From assembly GCA_026120185.1 (NCBI GenBank), contig JANUWF010001101.1, positions 2,542,001 to 2,606,000 on the forward strand: a stretch of 64,000 nucleotides of DNA, in the 5' to 3' direction. Positions 22,994-36,475 of this stretch are shown piece by piece; position 1 is the stretch's first letter, and every line of letters starts with the position of its first letter. This DNA is from Voacanga thouarsii (Eukaryota > Streptophyta > Magnoliopsida > Gentianales > Apocynaceae). The notes under the pieces are model-generated. The model was not told the origin of the DNA and did not search any database. It saw only the letters and a program-made list of their open reading frames with translations. The position numbers were made by a program, and so were the translations under genes.

Positions 22994-25900
22994 ATGGCGA
23001 TTTCGGTAGCTGCGGCCACACTTCGTCGCTCCCTGAGTGCAGATCAGGCTGCCTCGTCGTTACCTTCAACTTCCAATTCGACCAAGTTTTCGTACTTGTC
23101 TTCTCTGCGATTCCCCAGGGAGCTGCATCGTTTCCGAATTGGAAACCAAGGGTTTAAGTCTGGCCTGCGACCTCGAATTCTTCCTCTGGTATGATTCTTG
23201 CACCCCAATTGCCCTTCAACCCCAGAGAAGAAAAGAAGAAGAAATTTTACTTTTAAGTTTTTCTTTTCCTCTTTGATTGGCCTAATTTTCCGGTTGTGTG
23301 TGGATATGGTTAGGTCCTGTTTGAATTTTAGATGGGATGGATTTGGTGGCTAGTTTCTATTAGTTGTAAATTTATGTAGCAGTAGGATTCTAGATGGGCT
23401 TTTCGTTCATTTAGTTCGTTTACGGGCTTTAATATTTTAGATTTTGAAACTGCTTCTTTTTAGTTTCCTTTGGTGATGGGTTGACCGGGCGGGGAGAAGG
23501 AGAACCTTCATTTTCTGATGGATTAGATTGACTGTCATTCTCTAGATTCATCCACATATTTCTTGTTGCATTTGATTTTGAGAAGTGGTAATAGCGTTTA
23601 ATTTTGTGGAACTCATAGTAAGTCTACCAAAAGAAGAGAAAAGAAGGAACACGGGAACATGGAAAATTATTTGGTGGAAATGAGTATTGAACATCAACTA
23701 AAAGTTCTTCCCCTTTTTCATGGATAAAGTTGTAGCTTATTAGCTACACTGAGGATCTTTTCATGTTCTTCTACTAACTAAAACAAAGATATTGAAGCGC
23801 TAATTCAATAATCCACCGCTAATGTTCGTGTCACAATTGTAAAAGAATAGCAGGCATTGTCCAACCTACAAATAAAATGAAACATAGTGCACCCAAAGGA
23901 AAAGGAGTACAATGGGATGGTTGTTGAAATTTGTAAAACAGCATGTTATGATAATTATGTGGACAGGGAAACTTGTAATTTCCCTAATTTGTTACAGAAA
24001 ATGGGGAACTCTAACAACATGTACAAGGTAGGTGCAACAGGGGACTTTTTAATACGTGCTCGGTCATTTATTAGCTATTTGCATAGTTGAAGTGTGCTTC
24101 AGAGAATGGTAGAGGACTGAGGAGACCTCATGGGTTTCCATTTTTTACATGCATTTTCATACCAAGGACCATAATATAGGATTTTTAGTGAACTTTTCTA
24201 ATGTGCACTCCATGTTTTCTTGTGTTCAATCCTGCTTATATTGGATGAAATCTAAGATGACAAGTTGGACACTGATAACATGAACAGATCATGTGGGACT
24301 TCTATTCTTTCACTCATGTTCTATATGATGGTGAATTTTAGGGCCTGCATAAGGAGAATTTAGTAGGCGTTAGAAGGTGAAGTTGTTGGGTTTATGCATC
24401 TAAATCATCTGATCCATTGTTAGTCCACGGTGTAGAATGTAAGCAACCAAGTCTTTCATACTTCATGTTCTAGGAGCAAAAGAAAAATGACTATTGGTAA
24501 CATGGTAAGTATCGTAATATGGTTGATATTTTACAGAAAGATTGCATTTATAAATGTGGCAATAATTTGAACATTGGAGAAGACAACTGATATTGAGCTT
24601 CATTTAAAGATTTCCACTTCTGAGATATAACATGTGAGTGGAGTGGAGTGTGAGGGTTATAGATTGGAGTTATCATTTGCCAATGAGAATTCTATTTCCA
24701 ATAGCATGTGTCAACCCCTGTAATCAGCATATAATGTTAAGGGTAGTTAAAAGTTTCAGTGTTTACTGATAGCTGATCATTTGTTTTCCAACTAGGTGGA
24801 GGCAAAGAAGCAAACTTTTAATTCCTTTGATGATCTACTGGCGAATTCTGACAAACCATTGTTGGTTGACTTCTATGCTACCTGGTAATTGATTACCACG
24901 TTTTTGTCCTAATTCCAGCCTTTTTAGCTCTTAATTTGAAATGGCAAAAGCAGATAGCTTGTTCTATAATATGCTGGTGTTTTAATAAATTGATGACAAC
25001 AGGAACTGACACTGATGAATATGGTTTTAAGTTGTGGTCTTCGAAAGTTAAAATATTTTTTTTAAGTCTGTTTTCCTTTGAAGGTGGATGCTGCTTTCTG
25101 TTAAATAGAGCATGGTTAGAACATAGACTCTTGAAACTACTTTCTTGCAGTTGCAGCTGTGGCATAAAAAGAAATTCAATACTTTTTTTGGGCAAAGCTG
25201 TTGTCAAATTCAAAAAAACTAAACAGAGATCTGCGGTTGCAGGTGCGGTCCTTGCCAGATCATGGTTCCCATACTCGAGGAGGTCAGTGCCTCAATGAAA
25301 GATAAAATCCAGGTGGTGAAAATTGATACTGAAAAATATCCAAGCATCGCAGATGAGTACAGAATTCAGGCACTGCCAACATTCATCATATTCAAAGATG
25401 GAAAGCCATGCGATCGTTTTGTGAGTGGACTTATTTTGTTCTACTTCTCATGCTTGCTTACATTAGAAAAATACGACACTTCATGTTTGTAGAACATAAA
25501 AAAACAGTTCAGGGTTATGATTTAGTCATTTCTGGTAACATAAATGATGCCTAATTCTCATTGTGAAATCTATTAAAAGCATAGCCAATGACCTCAAGGA
25601 AAAATAGCACTTCCTGTGGTTTAAGATCTTCATAAAAAAAAGGTGGAGTTAGACTTCCTTTCTTGCTTTCCACTTCTGAAAAGGAAGAGGGGGCAAAAAA
25701 ATGGAAAGCAAAGAGGGAATGAATGAAAGGGAAACTGACAGATGATCGCTGTCTTCATCAAGGTTGCAAGATAACTTGATTTCAGTATAATCAAATTGGG
25801 ATTTGTAATTCATGCTCTTTGGTTTTCGATTAGTTGGTTGATAATCATGGATAATTTGTTACTGGAGAGGAGATCAAGTTTGAAAATAGCCAGGCATCAT

Positions 25901-26164
25901 GGTCTTTAGAATCAGAAAACTGATCTTTTGAAGTTGTGGTTCCTTTATGTAGTTTCCTTGGGCTGAGTTACAGAACTTGAAGAACACTAGCATAATAATT
26001 TCCCGTTTCAAATTGTATACTTGTAGAACGAAATTACTTAATTTTTTGTATTTTTTTATTTCTGCCATTTGTCATTCTTTCGGGTCTTATATTTCCAGGA
26101 GGGTGCATTTAATGCAAAACAGCTAGTTGAGCGTATTGAGACTTCATTACAAGTCAAGCAGTAG
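22994..26164 (+). CDS. TRXY: Thioredoxin y, chloroplastic
   Basis: Four exons: 22994-23188, 24796-24884, 25243-25420 and 26099-26164, all with GT-AG borders and joining in frame to 175 codons plus TAG. Exon 1 is a Ser/Arg-rich plastid transit peptide (MAISVAAATLRRSLSADQAA...). Exon 2 gives VEAKKQTFNSFDDLLANSD and LLVDFYATW. The exon 2/3 border splits the Trp of the redox motif WCGPC; exon 3 continues IMVPILEEVSASMKDKIQVV, KIDTEKYPSIA and the cis-Pro loop ALPTFIIF. Exon 4 is EGAFNAKQLVERIETSL. This matches y-type plastid thioredoxins, which reduce antioxidant targets such as peroxiredoxin Q. Length fits the family (about 170 aa). Only about 110 bp separate the ATG from the end of MULE C, so its promoter is a short duplicated piece. 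It looks functional. Confidence 0.95.
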
Positions 26165-27236
26165 CAAAAAGTAGTGAGCTTTTCTTGTTTCCCTCCCATT
26201 GCGTTATATCGATAAAATTTGAAGATTGATGATAGCAATGTAATATATTCTTGTTGTGATGACAGGGAATGCACTGATATGATTATTCTGCATTTCTAAA
26301 ACATGTTAAACAGAGGATAGCTCCCATTTTACCCAATTTCTGCTGCAGAGGAGACTGCTTTGTATTTTCAAAACATGTTAAAGAGGGATTTGCTTCTCAT
26401 TTTTCTGTATTCCTGGTGCAAGATAGATGATGTAAAATGTTCATTTTCCTTGATGCATTTTTGGGTCAAGTAAAACAATGTAACTGAATTCTTCACAATT
26501 TAAAGAAAACTAATGGGAGGAATTGATTTTTCGTCTTTGAAATTGACTATGTTCAAAGACCCTTTCTTTCTTGTATGTCTGATCTGCATGTTTGGAAGAA
26601 TGGTTTTTTGGATAGCCACATAATTCATAATGAGTAGCCAAAAATCAAAATCTAAAATGTGTTATTTTCAAGCATTGAAAACGATCTATTTTCATCTCTT
26701 CTCAAGTTAATGTGTGTTCTCTATTCTTTTTTGCTTCTCATGTACTTTTACTTATTAATATTATTGAAAATAAAAATATTATAATAATTTCTAGAACAGC
26801 CATTTTACAGGCTTTTTTTGTCTAAAAAAAAAATTCTTTTGTAATTTAAAAAAATTTCAGCAAGTGAAAACAAACCCAAGGTATATTGGGAGAATTGCGT
26901 GTCAGTGATGCTCATCTCTTTGGGTTTTGTGTTTGCAATTTCTCTTTAGGTCTTAACCAAACAGGTACCTAGCAAATGATAAGCCAACTAAACCCAACGG
27001 AAGGGAAAATGTAACTAAAGAATAGCGTTTGCTAATTGCGGCTGGAAACTCATTTTAAGTGACACAATTGCATTACAAGCTTTGTTCTAAAAGACAGAAA
27101 GGTCATATGAGAGATTTCATAGCTGCATTAGCATGCAATTATTCCTCTCATGGCCAAAAATATCTGATTTCAAAATCATTGTTTTTTCAAGTATAAAGTA
27201 GGAGTATGCTGTATTGCTTTTGTTATTCCACATGTT

Positions 27237-27296
<60 letters not shown>

Positions 27297-29101
27297 TTAT
27301 CTTTTTCCCTCTTTTTACTGTGACTTTTGAAGTTTTTTATTTTTTTTTTCTTTCCATGGCGTGTGTTCAAGAAAGAACCGAACTGCCCAAACAAAATTGG
27401 ATCAAACTGAAATCATTGTTTTTAATATGGATTTGTATGATTTTGATTTGAAGGATTTTGAAACCCAACAATTTGATTGATTTAAAAAATTCTTCAAATA
27501 GAACCAAACTAAATTGGATATATTATATATTTTTTTTAATCAATGATGTATACTCTCTTGCTTCTTTAAATAATTATATTATATTACTAAATCAAGCTAA
27601 TCATAAAGAGTGCTTTTAATCTATCACTTATTATTTTAGATCCAACATCGTGATAGCTTATTGATTGAAAAACAAATTTATTAGGTAATAAGTTTTGAAT
27701 TAAATTTACATTTTTATTATTTGACTTATAAAAATGTTTAATCACATGAATTCCTAGTTCAATAATTGAGGTTGTATGTGAGAGTGTTTATGGTTGAGGT
27801 CAATTCAATTTTACTCAATTTTCAAATTAAACTGATAATTTCAAATCAAAGCATGCCATTAAAAAATTTCAAACGGTTGAGTTCGGTTTATATCAATTTA
27901 TTTTGGTTGGAGTTGATTGGACGGTTTTTACTGTTAAGAAGTCTAAATGTATGATAATTAAAAAAAGTAAATAAATTCAAATAATAATTGCTAATTAGGC
28001 AAACAAAATAAGCCAATTCAGTCATTATGTTCTTTTACACGATACAACCTTATGTTTTAATTAGTAGCACTTGAACTTCTAATATCTTATATATGATAAG
28101 GGGGGAAACAAATATTTGCTCATCTTCTCCTATCTACTTTAGTAAAAAAATTAGTTGACGTGTCCACGCTATGCGTGGAGGTTTTTGCCCGTTGTGTGAA
28201 AAGAAAATGTGAATATTTGTTTAAATATGTGTGTATATTTTCGTGTTTGTATTTTTAGTGAAAAATTGTATATATATATTTGTTGTTATTGATTCTGAGA
28301 AGGTTTGAGCTTAGGAAAATAAACATGTTGAAATATGTACCATTTATAGGACCGAGTATAAATAATTAAACCTGAATGAATAATTTGCAGTTGTGCTGCA
28401 GAGTTTACGTATAAGAATTTCAGTGGCTTTTATGATGATGATGATGAAGGATAAATTAGTAGAAAAGCTTCTGGGTTTCTGCCAATTGGTTGGGCTGGTT
28501 CCAGTATTGTCAAAGTGTGATAGGATAGAAGTTGCTGGATTATGTTTTTTGTTGCTGATGTTTTGGCTTGTGAGGAATTTTCTAATATCTTTTACTTTTT
28601 TTGGCATGGGAGTCAATTTTGGTAATCTTCTTCGCTGGGAAGGCATATCAAATGGCAGCTGTATTGATATTTGACATCTTGTTCTTCCAGCGCATCCCAG
28701 TTTTGAAACTGGACCATTTTATTGCTTGTCTTAATGAAAATGGATACATACCTCATCTGTTATTCTCATATTTAAACAACTCCTTTACTTAGTTAACTAG
28801 ATTTACATAGGTATGCAGAGCAACACCTAGAACTTCTGATGCCAGCATTTAAATGTAGGAAATTCTTACTGGCCAAGCATCCTGTTTCTTTTTTTGTCGT
28901 AGTGAATGATCACAATGTAAGCTCTATCATCACATGAATATGTGTCTCACATGTCTAGGTGTTGCTGGTGGAGCCCTTCTGGAGACAATGCCTTTCGAGT
29001 CGAAGTCCTTGTAGCCAAGTGGGTGAATATAGGTCTGCCATAAACCCAAAACAATTCTAAGGCAGATCCGAAAGTAATAGAATAAAGAAGCCAATTAATC
29101 G
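26165..29101. other. Intergenic, no gene recognised; (TA)n microsatellite inside
   Basis: The thioredoxin 3' flank, then AT-rich DNA. A (TA)n run lies at about 27239-27294. Open frames near 28393-28792 (for example RIPVLKLDHFIACLNENGY) belong to no family I recognise. Confidence 0.5.
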
Positions 29102-29296
29102 CTAAAAAGAAATTACTTCCTTAGGAGTAGTGATGATAGAGAATGACTCCAGAACATCAGGAGCAGCAGTCTTTGAAACAACACAGAACCTGGAGCGATG
29201 AAGAGGTTGCCACTCTTCACAGTGTTTTCCAAGAACATTCAAATTTGCACCAAGTCCGACTTCACCCACCAAGGGCAAACAATCAATAAAGATGTA
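29102..29296 (-). other. Exon-like open frame of unknown family
   Basis: The minus strand encodes, without an ATG, LPLVGEVGLGANLNVLGKHC, then EEWQPLHRSRFCVVSKTA, then APDVLESFSIITTPKEVISF and a stop. The composition (balanced, few low-complexity runs, conserved-looking Gly/Cys/Trp) is that of a real protein rather than noise, and it lies near the TAF6 fragment on the same strand. I do not recognise it and give no function. Confidence 0.4.
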
Positions 29297-29856
29297 GGAG
29301 ATATTTAATTGGCATAGGAGGTAAAGAAAAATGGAGAAAAGGAATCTAGTTTGTCATAGATGCTTTTGCTGAGGAAGTTGTGTGGTTGGTTTTTTTTTTT
29401 TTTTTTTTTTGAATATGGCATACATACTATGAAATATATGATACCAATATTACCTGGGGGTTGTTGCTGAGGGAATCAAGGGATCGAAGATCCAAGATTA
29501 CTACTACCATTAGCCGTAGTAGTGGGAATATTTTCGTGCCAAGCTCACATCTTAGTAGACATCAGATATAGTAGAATCAGAATAAATGTCAAAACTATTC
29601 CCACATATACCAATAAAACACCTGCTTATCAAATTTTGCGGAGATGATGTTGGTGTGTCAGAAAGATACCTAGGTTTTGAAGCAGTAAAATGCATAATCC
29701 AAAGTCTCAGCAAGCGTATCATTTCTCAAAAGAGATGTTAAGCTACAGATGCTTCTGTAATATTAAGGAGATTGAAATATTATATGTTTTGCAGATAATG
29801 ATAGCCCACCCATGCACAAATGTGTAAATAAGAAATGAAAGGCTAAACGCAACTAC

Positions 29857-30670
29857 CATTAAAGCTCCATATACTTGCCAAGCTTCTAGCCTCTTCATCT
29901 CATTCTTCTGCTTTTCAAGCTGTATTTCTGCCCTAAGGGGAGAAAAATATCAATAGCGTATATATACAACAAATAACTTACTAAATACAGCACAGAAGCA
30001 GATAACAAGAACATACCACATTAGGTCCAACAGCGGCTAATCCTTGAATCGCACCAAAATGTTGACACAAAGATTTGTTTGGGACCAAGAAAGCATGAAG
30101 CAAAGTCCGTGTCACACGTGGCTGTAGATTATGGTAAACATGACCATATCTGCAAGGGTTTAGATTGCAAAAGTTTAAGCAAAAATAGCAGATCAATAGG
30201 ATTTACTGAGGTGGAGCTAGCCATTATTGCCATCTACTATGTCCCTATTTACTATGGTCTGTATTCAACATAGTCGTAAAAGTGTGTAAAACTATATGCA
30301 GAACTACAAATGAAAAAAAAAAAAAAATAGTGCCAAATGCGATGCATTCTATAACAACAATATCTCCAGTAAGTCATCAATCACAATGTATGCTCATTGT
30401 CTACCCTTTATAGAAGAGGAAGCAATAATTGCTCACAAAGGCCACTTGAGAAACTTGCTTTGAGGACCACATATTTGCAAGGGAAAGTTGAGAATGTTTT
30501 GCTCAAATAGATATAATTATGTAAGCCAATAAAGGGAATCAGCACCTCTTGCATATCAATGCAACTAGGTTAGCGGAGAAATTTCTTAGTTCCCAGTGAA
30601 TGTCTGATAATTTATTGCCTAGTTTCTTTGCAACAAGGCATGTCAAAAAAGATGTCATCAATGGATGCAG
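29857..30670 (-). pseudogene. TAF6 (TFIID subunit) gene fragment
   Basis: Three exon-like blocks on the minus strand. 30670-30546: LHPLMTSFLTCLVAKKLGNK, then DIHWELRNFSANLVALICKR. 30149-30017: YGHVYHNLQPRVTRTLLHAF, then QHFGAIQGLAAVGPNV. 29932-29857: EIQLEKQKNEMKRLEAWQVY, then GALM. These are consecutive parts of the HEAT-repeat region of the TFIID subunit TAF6. The first two join in frame through an AG|A arginine codon. The third is out of phase with the second, and the usual segment between them (ending LLEPE) is missing. No histone-fold domain or N-terminal exons are found upstream, nor a C-terminus. Probably a dead fragment. Confidence 0.78.
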
Positions 30671-31682
30671 CTGAAGATACAGATAAATAATAGGAAAATT
30701 AGACAAAAGCATCATAAGCAAATGATGCAACATTATCATTTTTAAGATATGCAGCACTACTTACCTGAGAAGTAAGAAAAGAAATTGTTCAATGTCGACT
30801 AAAATGTCTGCTAAGTAGGCATCCTCAACCTTTTCTGCAGTTATAAGAATTTGTCCTCCTTATAAAGAGGGAAAAAGTAAAAGTAGCTGGCAGCCACAAA
30901 ATTTGGAGCTGAAATTGAGTTATGGTTTATTGTGGAGAAAGATAGTAATGGCTTACCGTTTGTTTAACCGTTACCTCTATTGTGATCTCTCTTTTCTCCT
31001 TTGTTTGCTTCCTTGTCTCGTCTGTCCTTCTCTATCCTCACGTGTCTTTGAAAGAAAATGTGAAATATAAAGAGCCGAGGCCCACTGGGAACTACGGACC
31101 TCTTGGGGGGGTACTAATCCCTTCGACTGAGCTTTTAGCTCTTCGACAAGGCTGTTCCAATACCACTCTGAAGCAGAAGCTGTCATTTCTCCTTCCAGCA
31201 AAACGTAGAGGCCTGACAGAAATAGAGTCTGTAATAAAAGCTTGAATAGACAATGAAACTGTAGAAATTAGTGTCAAAGAGAAGAATAGATGGCAGTAGT
31301 ACTTTCCAAGCGTAGCAGTTCAGAGAATTGGTAAAGAAGAAAAAAGAAGTCAGTGTTCCAATATCTTTCATTGCGCAATGAAATGATAGTGAAGTAAAGT
31401 CATAGTCATTTGGCCAGAGAAATGCACGAACAAAATATAAAGCAAAGTTCAGTTTTCATGAAATTTTTGCTACAAATATGATTGAGTATTTCTTGAGGTG
31501 GACTTCTTCTTGATCACTCTATTTTGGACTTTTTTGCCCGACTTGCATAACTTGACGCATTGTCTTTTTCAATGTCTTCCTCTGGTGTCTCGTCGTACTT
31601 CTGTTCATGTGATGTTTTTGTTGTTGTTGATGCTTCTCCATCTATTTTGGATTTTGTTGCAGAAAGTTTGTAATTAGTTGGT
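30671..31682. other. Intergenic sequence before MULE B
   Basis: No family recognised. Short open frames around 30977-31277 overlap on both strands and look random. The left end of MULE B falls somewhere in or just after this stretch. Confidence 0.4.
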
Positions 31683-31884
31683 TGTTGAAATGTTTTTTTG
31701 GTTGGGAAATAGTTGTTTAATAGTTACCTGCAGTGAAACTTCTTTTGTTTTTGTCATTGAGCAGCATTGGTGAATTCTGATTGAGTTCGTCTTCCTCAAA
31801 CAAGCAGTGGATATTATACTTCGTAGCTGAAGTGTCTGGTCGAGATCTTGCTGGACGAAGCATAGGACAACAAATTGGAATACC

Positions 31885-31893
31885 TATAAATAG
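31885..31893 (+). promoter_or_regulatory. TATA box of MULE B
   Basis: CCTATAAATAG, aligned with the TATAAAA of MULE A within a conserved stretch. The first ATG is about 1.45 kb downstream. Confidence 0.6.
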
Positions 31894-33338
31894 TAACGTA
31901 CCGATGGCCAAACATTTACTCTTATTTCATTTCATTCATCTTCCACCATATCCTTCATACACCGCTTTTGCTCTCAAATACAACAGAAAGCTTCTATCTA
32001 CGGTAAACCACAAGAATAAAAAAAAAAAAATTCTTCTCCGTCTTTTAAATTCTCCAAACCACTTTTCTTCTCTCATTCATCAGGACTGCATATCATTTTT
32101 TGTTTTTTTTTTTTTTCATCACTACCACTCTGTCATTAGAGATTTGTGCTGAAACTACAAATTGAAAAAAGTGTTGCTGCCTAGTCACCTGAGCCTCACA
32201 GACAATTTCTATATAACAGGTTTTTTTTAAAGAAAAAATAGATATTGTATTAATTTATTCATTTATTAATTTATTTGTTAACTATTTATAATATGCTTTG
32301 ATCTATTGAATAAAAATTTGGGATAAATTGTGTGCTTGAATAAATATTATGTTTGGTAGATTGTGTACTTGACTGATTTATAATATACTTTGACTTATTT
32401 ATAATATCGATTAATTATTTCTAACAATAAACATGTTAGGTTAAAGGAAAAATAATAATGTTATTCCAAAAATTTTCTGATTTTATACAAAAATTGATTA
32501 GGAAAACATTAATTTAAATTAGACCAAAAATATCTAATTATGCACAAATTTTCAAATAAAATGAAAAATTTTAATATAGTATAATATAAAATTCAGAATT
32601 TAATTTATGGCGAACTTCATAATTTATTATTGAACCTTATATTTGGCTTGTATGATGAACTTTATAATTTAATTTATTTGTAATTTTTGGCATATATTGA
32701 AAATGTAGAAGAAATAGAGTCACTACTAAAAATTAACGGGTTATAGCAAATTTGTACCTATGTTAATTCATAATTTTGAATATGAGCATAATATTGATTT
32801 TTATTAAAGATTTACAAATTCAAAAGTTTATTAATATTTAGAGCATATAATATAATTATTAATATTTCACATTTAAAATTTATTTGACATTAAATATAAT
32901 TTTTGTTAAAATAAAAAAGCATAAGTTTTTATTTTTTTTTCAATGAAAGAACCCCAATCTAAGTACATTCTCATTTTTTTTCTAAATACAAAATAAATTG
33001 AAAATGTGAAAAAATACATATTATATATTCGAATAATAAATATTTGGATTAACATAATTTTATGTTCATGATAAAAAAAATATTATATTATATTTTATAT
33101 TTAGTTTTTGATTATTTGTGCCGATTAATTGATTTATTTGATATTACTTTGTATAGCATATTGTGCTATCTTGGGTTGATTTATGCTGAAGAATGATGAT
33201 GTTGGTTTTATATAGTAATTTAAGATTGCGATATACTTAATTATTTTTTTTATAGAAAAATTATTTTGCATTGTTTATTTAGGTACAATGTCACTAAAAC
33301 AACCTATTAAATTACGGTTGTATTAGGATTACGAGATT

Positions 33339-36073
33339 ATGTGCACCCAAACGGCGATTTTTTTAATGGCCCATGTCGCAAGGCATTGATTGTTAAAAGT
33401 CGAGTTAGTTACCTCGATTTAATCAACAAAATATACACATTTATGGATTAGACATGTCTACTGTTCAGTTGCAAATAACAATGAGAGAAGATATGGTTTT
33501 TGGTGCTACAATAATATCTACAACAACTTCTATAACAGATGATGAAAATATGGAAAGTTTGTGGTACTATGCATCCACTGTGAAAAGACAACCAATTGAT
33601 TTGCATGTTCATCATGAGATCGTATAGATTCAAAATGCAACAGTTACAAATCTTCCAGAACAACACAGCCCCACTCCTATTGCAGAACCCTTCACTGAAT
33701 TAATGAATTCGGCTACTCCAGTGAACATAGTTAATATTGATTTAAATGCAACTACACATGTTTACGCCAGTAATCCTGGACATCACCCAACTGACAATTT
33801 TCAATCCCTTTGTACTACAATAGTTCTGGATACCCCAGTCGTAGAACCAAGCAATCAATACCTATTAACCTCAATGGGGTTTGTTACGCTTCCACTTCAT
33901 GTCGATGCTCAGCCTAGGCAAACACAGCCCAACCCGCCGTTCTACTGCAAAAATAGGTATTCCATTAAATATAACCGTGATCAATGAGTAAGTTGCTTGA
34001 GAGCCCAATTAGGTAGGTGCTCCGGAGGCGACCGTAGATGGTTTAGGTCCAACATTGGACATTGATGGACCTGATGCGGAAAATACCCCCGATGAGGACT
34101 AGGGAGATAGTGATGTTGGAGAGCAGGTTCTCAATCATTCTGTAATGCAACAACCTGTTAATATACCCATTGAACCAGACCGATTGTATAATCTACCGTA
34201 TTCAATGTATCTTGAAAAGTTGGCTAATTCGCAAGAAATGGAAAACGAATTGGATGGAACGGCAATGGGAAGCAGTCGAATGGATTTATGGTCAGAATCT
34301 AACAATGACTTTAGGATTGGAATGTGGTTCAGGAATAAGGACCAGTTACTTTAGGCAGTTCGATTGTGGTCTGTCAGGTTAGGTCGTGAGTATATAGTAT
34401 AAGAAAGCAAAACCGTATCATAGGTTGCTGAGTGTAAAAATTCAACTCCCCAACATCCCTGTTATTGGCGAATCCGTGTGTGAAAGAAAAAAGGCTGTGG
34501 TCTGTGGCAAATTACTCGATGGCACGGAGAGCATATTTGTCTAGTCCGAACAATAGACGGCATCCATCGCAACATGAGCGCAAAATTTATGGCGAAGTAT
34601 ATTGTATCAATGATTCACAATAATCTAGAAATTAAGGTCAGCGAGATAAATAACCATATACATGACACTTTATATTTCACTCCGTCTTACAAAAAATGAT
34701 GGAACGTGCGCAGACATGCTATTGAGATGATTTATGGTGACTGGCTTTCTTCATTTGCACAACTGTCATAATATATTCAAGCCTTGCAAGATGCCAATTC
34801 AGGTACCGTCGTGGCATGACACTTCTTACCTATGGACAGTAATGATGTGAAGACATTTGGATATATTTTTTGAGCGTTTAAGCCATGCATTGATACATTT
34901 GTTTACATGAAATATGTGGTCAGCGTTGACGGGACATTTCTTAGAGGTATATATAAGGGAAAATTGTTAACAGCAGTTGGTCAAAATACCAACAATCATA
35001 TATTACCCCTTGTTTTTGCAGTCGTTGACGAGAAAACTAATGACAATTGGGATTGATTTTTATCGTTACTCAGAGCGCATGTACTAAAGGATCAAAAAAT
35101 TTGTTTAATATCCAACAGACACGTTGGGATAGTGAATGCCCTTCATCGACTACCCGGGTGGCAAGAGCTAATGGTAGTGCACAGATTTTGCCTTAGACAC
35201 ATCTGAAGCAACTTTAATACAAAGTTCAAGAATTATCAGTTGAAGAAGTTGATGTATGCAGCCAGAGATCAAAGCAAGAAGTGAAGGTTTTTGCAGATTA
35301 TGGAAGAAATTAGTATGCTAAAACCCCAAGCGAAGGCGTGGTTGGATTTGATTCCAAAGAAGCAATGGACGCTTGCTTATAACGATGGCCATAGGTGGGG
35401 TAATATGACAACTAATTTGGCTGAGTCATTCAACAATATCGTCAAAGGCATATGTGCCCTACCCATCAAGGTTATTATTGAGTCATCTTTCAATAAAATA
35501 GTCAAATATTTCAATGATTATAGACAGGAGGCAAATCACAGCATGTATCATTTTCCTTCGACGATATGGGCAAAATTTATAAAGAATGAGACAAAAGGAA
35601 TGAGACACAATGTGCTGGCTTTTAATCAGGATCAGGGTATTTTTAGTGTGGTGTTAACACATTGTGACCATGGAAAGGGAAATAATTCTTATAAGGTTAA
35701 TGTTGATACCAAGTCATGTAGTTACTGCAAATGAGAAATATATAGAATTTCTTGTTCGCACGCATTTGCAGTATGTCAGCAATTGGGGTTGAACCCTGAG
35801 GATCTCGTGTCATCGAAAAATATAATAATGTCCTACAGGTTAACGTATATGCCACAATTCAGACCCATTCCACACGAGGATTATTAGCGTAACCCTGGTT
35901 TAATCTTGGCACCGTACGCTCACCGTTTCAAGAATCGTCGATCTGGTCGATTGTGGACGGCACGCATTCGGAATGAAATGGATGAGCGTAATCCTAATTC
36001 ACCTCCTCGATGTGGGTTATACCATTGCAGCCAATATAATAGGAGGAATTGTACCCACAGTGCCGTAGATTGA
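33339..36073 (+). pseudogene. MuDR-type MULE transposase, MULE B
   Basis: An ATG at 33339 is followed by a one-base deletion relative to MULE A, then NGDFFNGPCRKALIVKSRV, LDMSTVQLQITMREDM-like, an acidic linker and the DNA-binding MWFRNKDQLLQAVRLWSVRL (about 34320-34380). The catalytic region is at 34900-35280: SVDGTFLRG (first Asp), KLLTAVGQNTNNHILPLVFA and VVDEKTNDNWD, with SNRH where the second Asp (SDRH) is expected; then FCLRHI. Then 35291-35734: MLKPQAKAWLDLIPKKQW, NLAESFNNIVKGI, a SWIM region (KSCSYCK-stop-EIYRISCSHAF) and a final HCSQYNRRNC zinc-knuckle-like tail. Many stops and frameshifts. This is the sequence that MULE A lost. Confidence 0.87.
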
Positions 36074-36475
36074 TGTTAAAATAATTTATATATTTTATAT
36101 TTATAATTCATATAACTGATGTAATATTTTTCCTTGATATGTTGTATCAAAGTGTTCTTATGTGTGTAATACTTTTTATCACATCTGTTTACAATTTTGT
36201 TATTATGGTATCAAAGCTTTATATGTGTTCTTATGATATATTTTTCCTTGGTACAAGTGTTCTTATGATATATCATTTTTCCTTGATATATTTTTCCTTA
36301 AAATGTTGTATCAAATTTGTAATACTTTTCATCCCATCTGTTTACAATTTTGGTATACTTTTCATCACATACGTATACGCCTTGTGGTATTATGGTTACA
36401 CCAATGCTGATATTTTCACTTTATTTTGTTTAATAATATGTTACAATCGTACTTTCTTATTTTAGGACACCATTG
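36074..36475. other. Spacer between transposase and PMD genes
   Basis: AT-rich, with internal repeats of CTTTTCATCACATCTGTTTA and TTTTTCCTTGATAT (near 36170, 36325, 36359 and 36240-36300). It ends in a plausible TTTTAG acceptor at 36465 just before the PMD start, so it could be an intron joining both genes into one transcript. Confidence 0.5.

Noticed and set aside
27206..27451. Open frame with an IYIYIY repeat
   Set aside because: Translation of a (TA)n microsatellite; the same holds for 52966-53247.
28150..28200. Second copy of a GCCCG...GCACGG type element end (also 45429)
   Set aside because: Only short palindromic similarity; no element borders or duplication could be defined.
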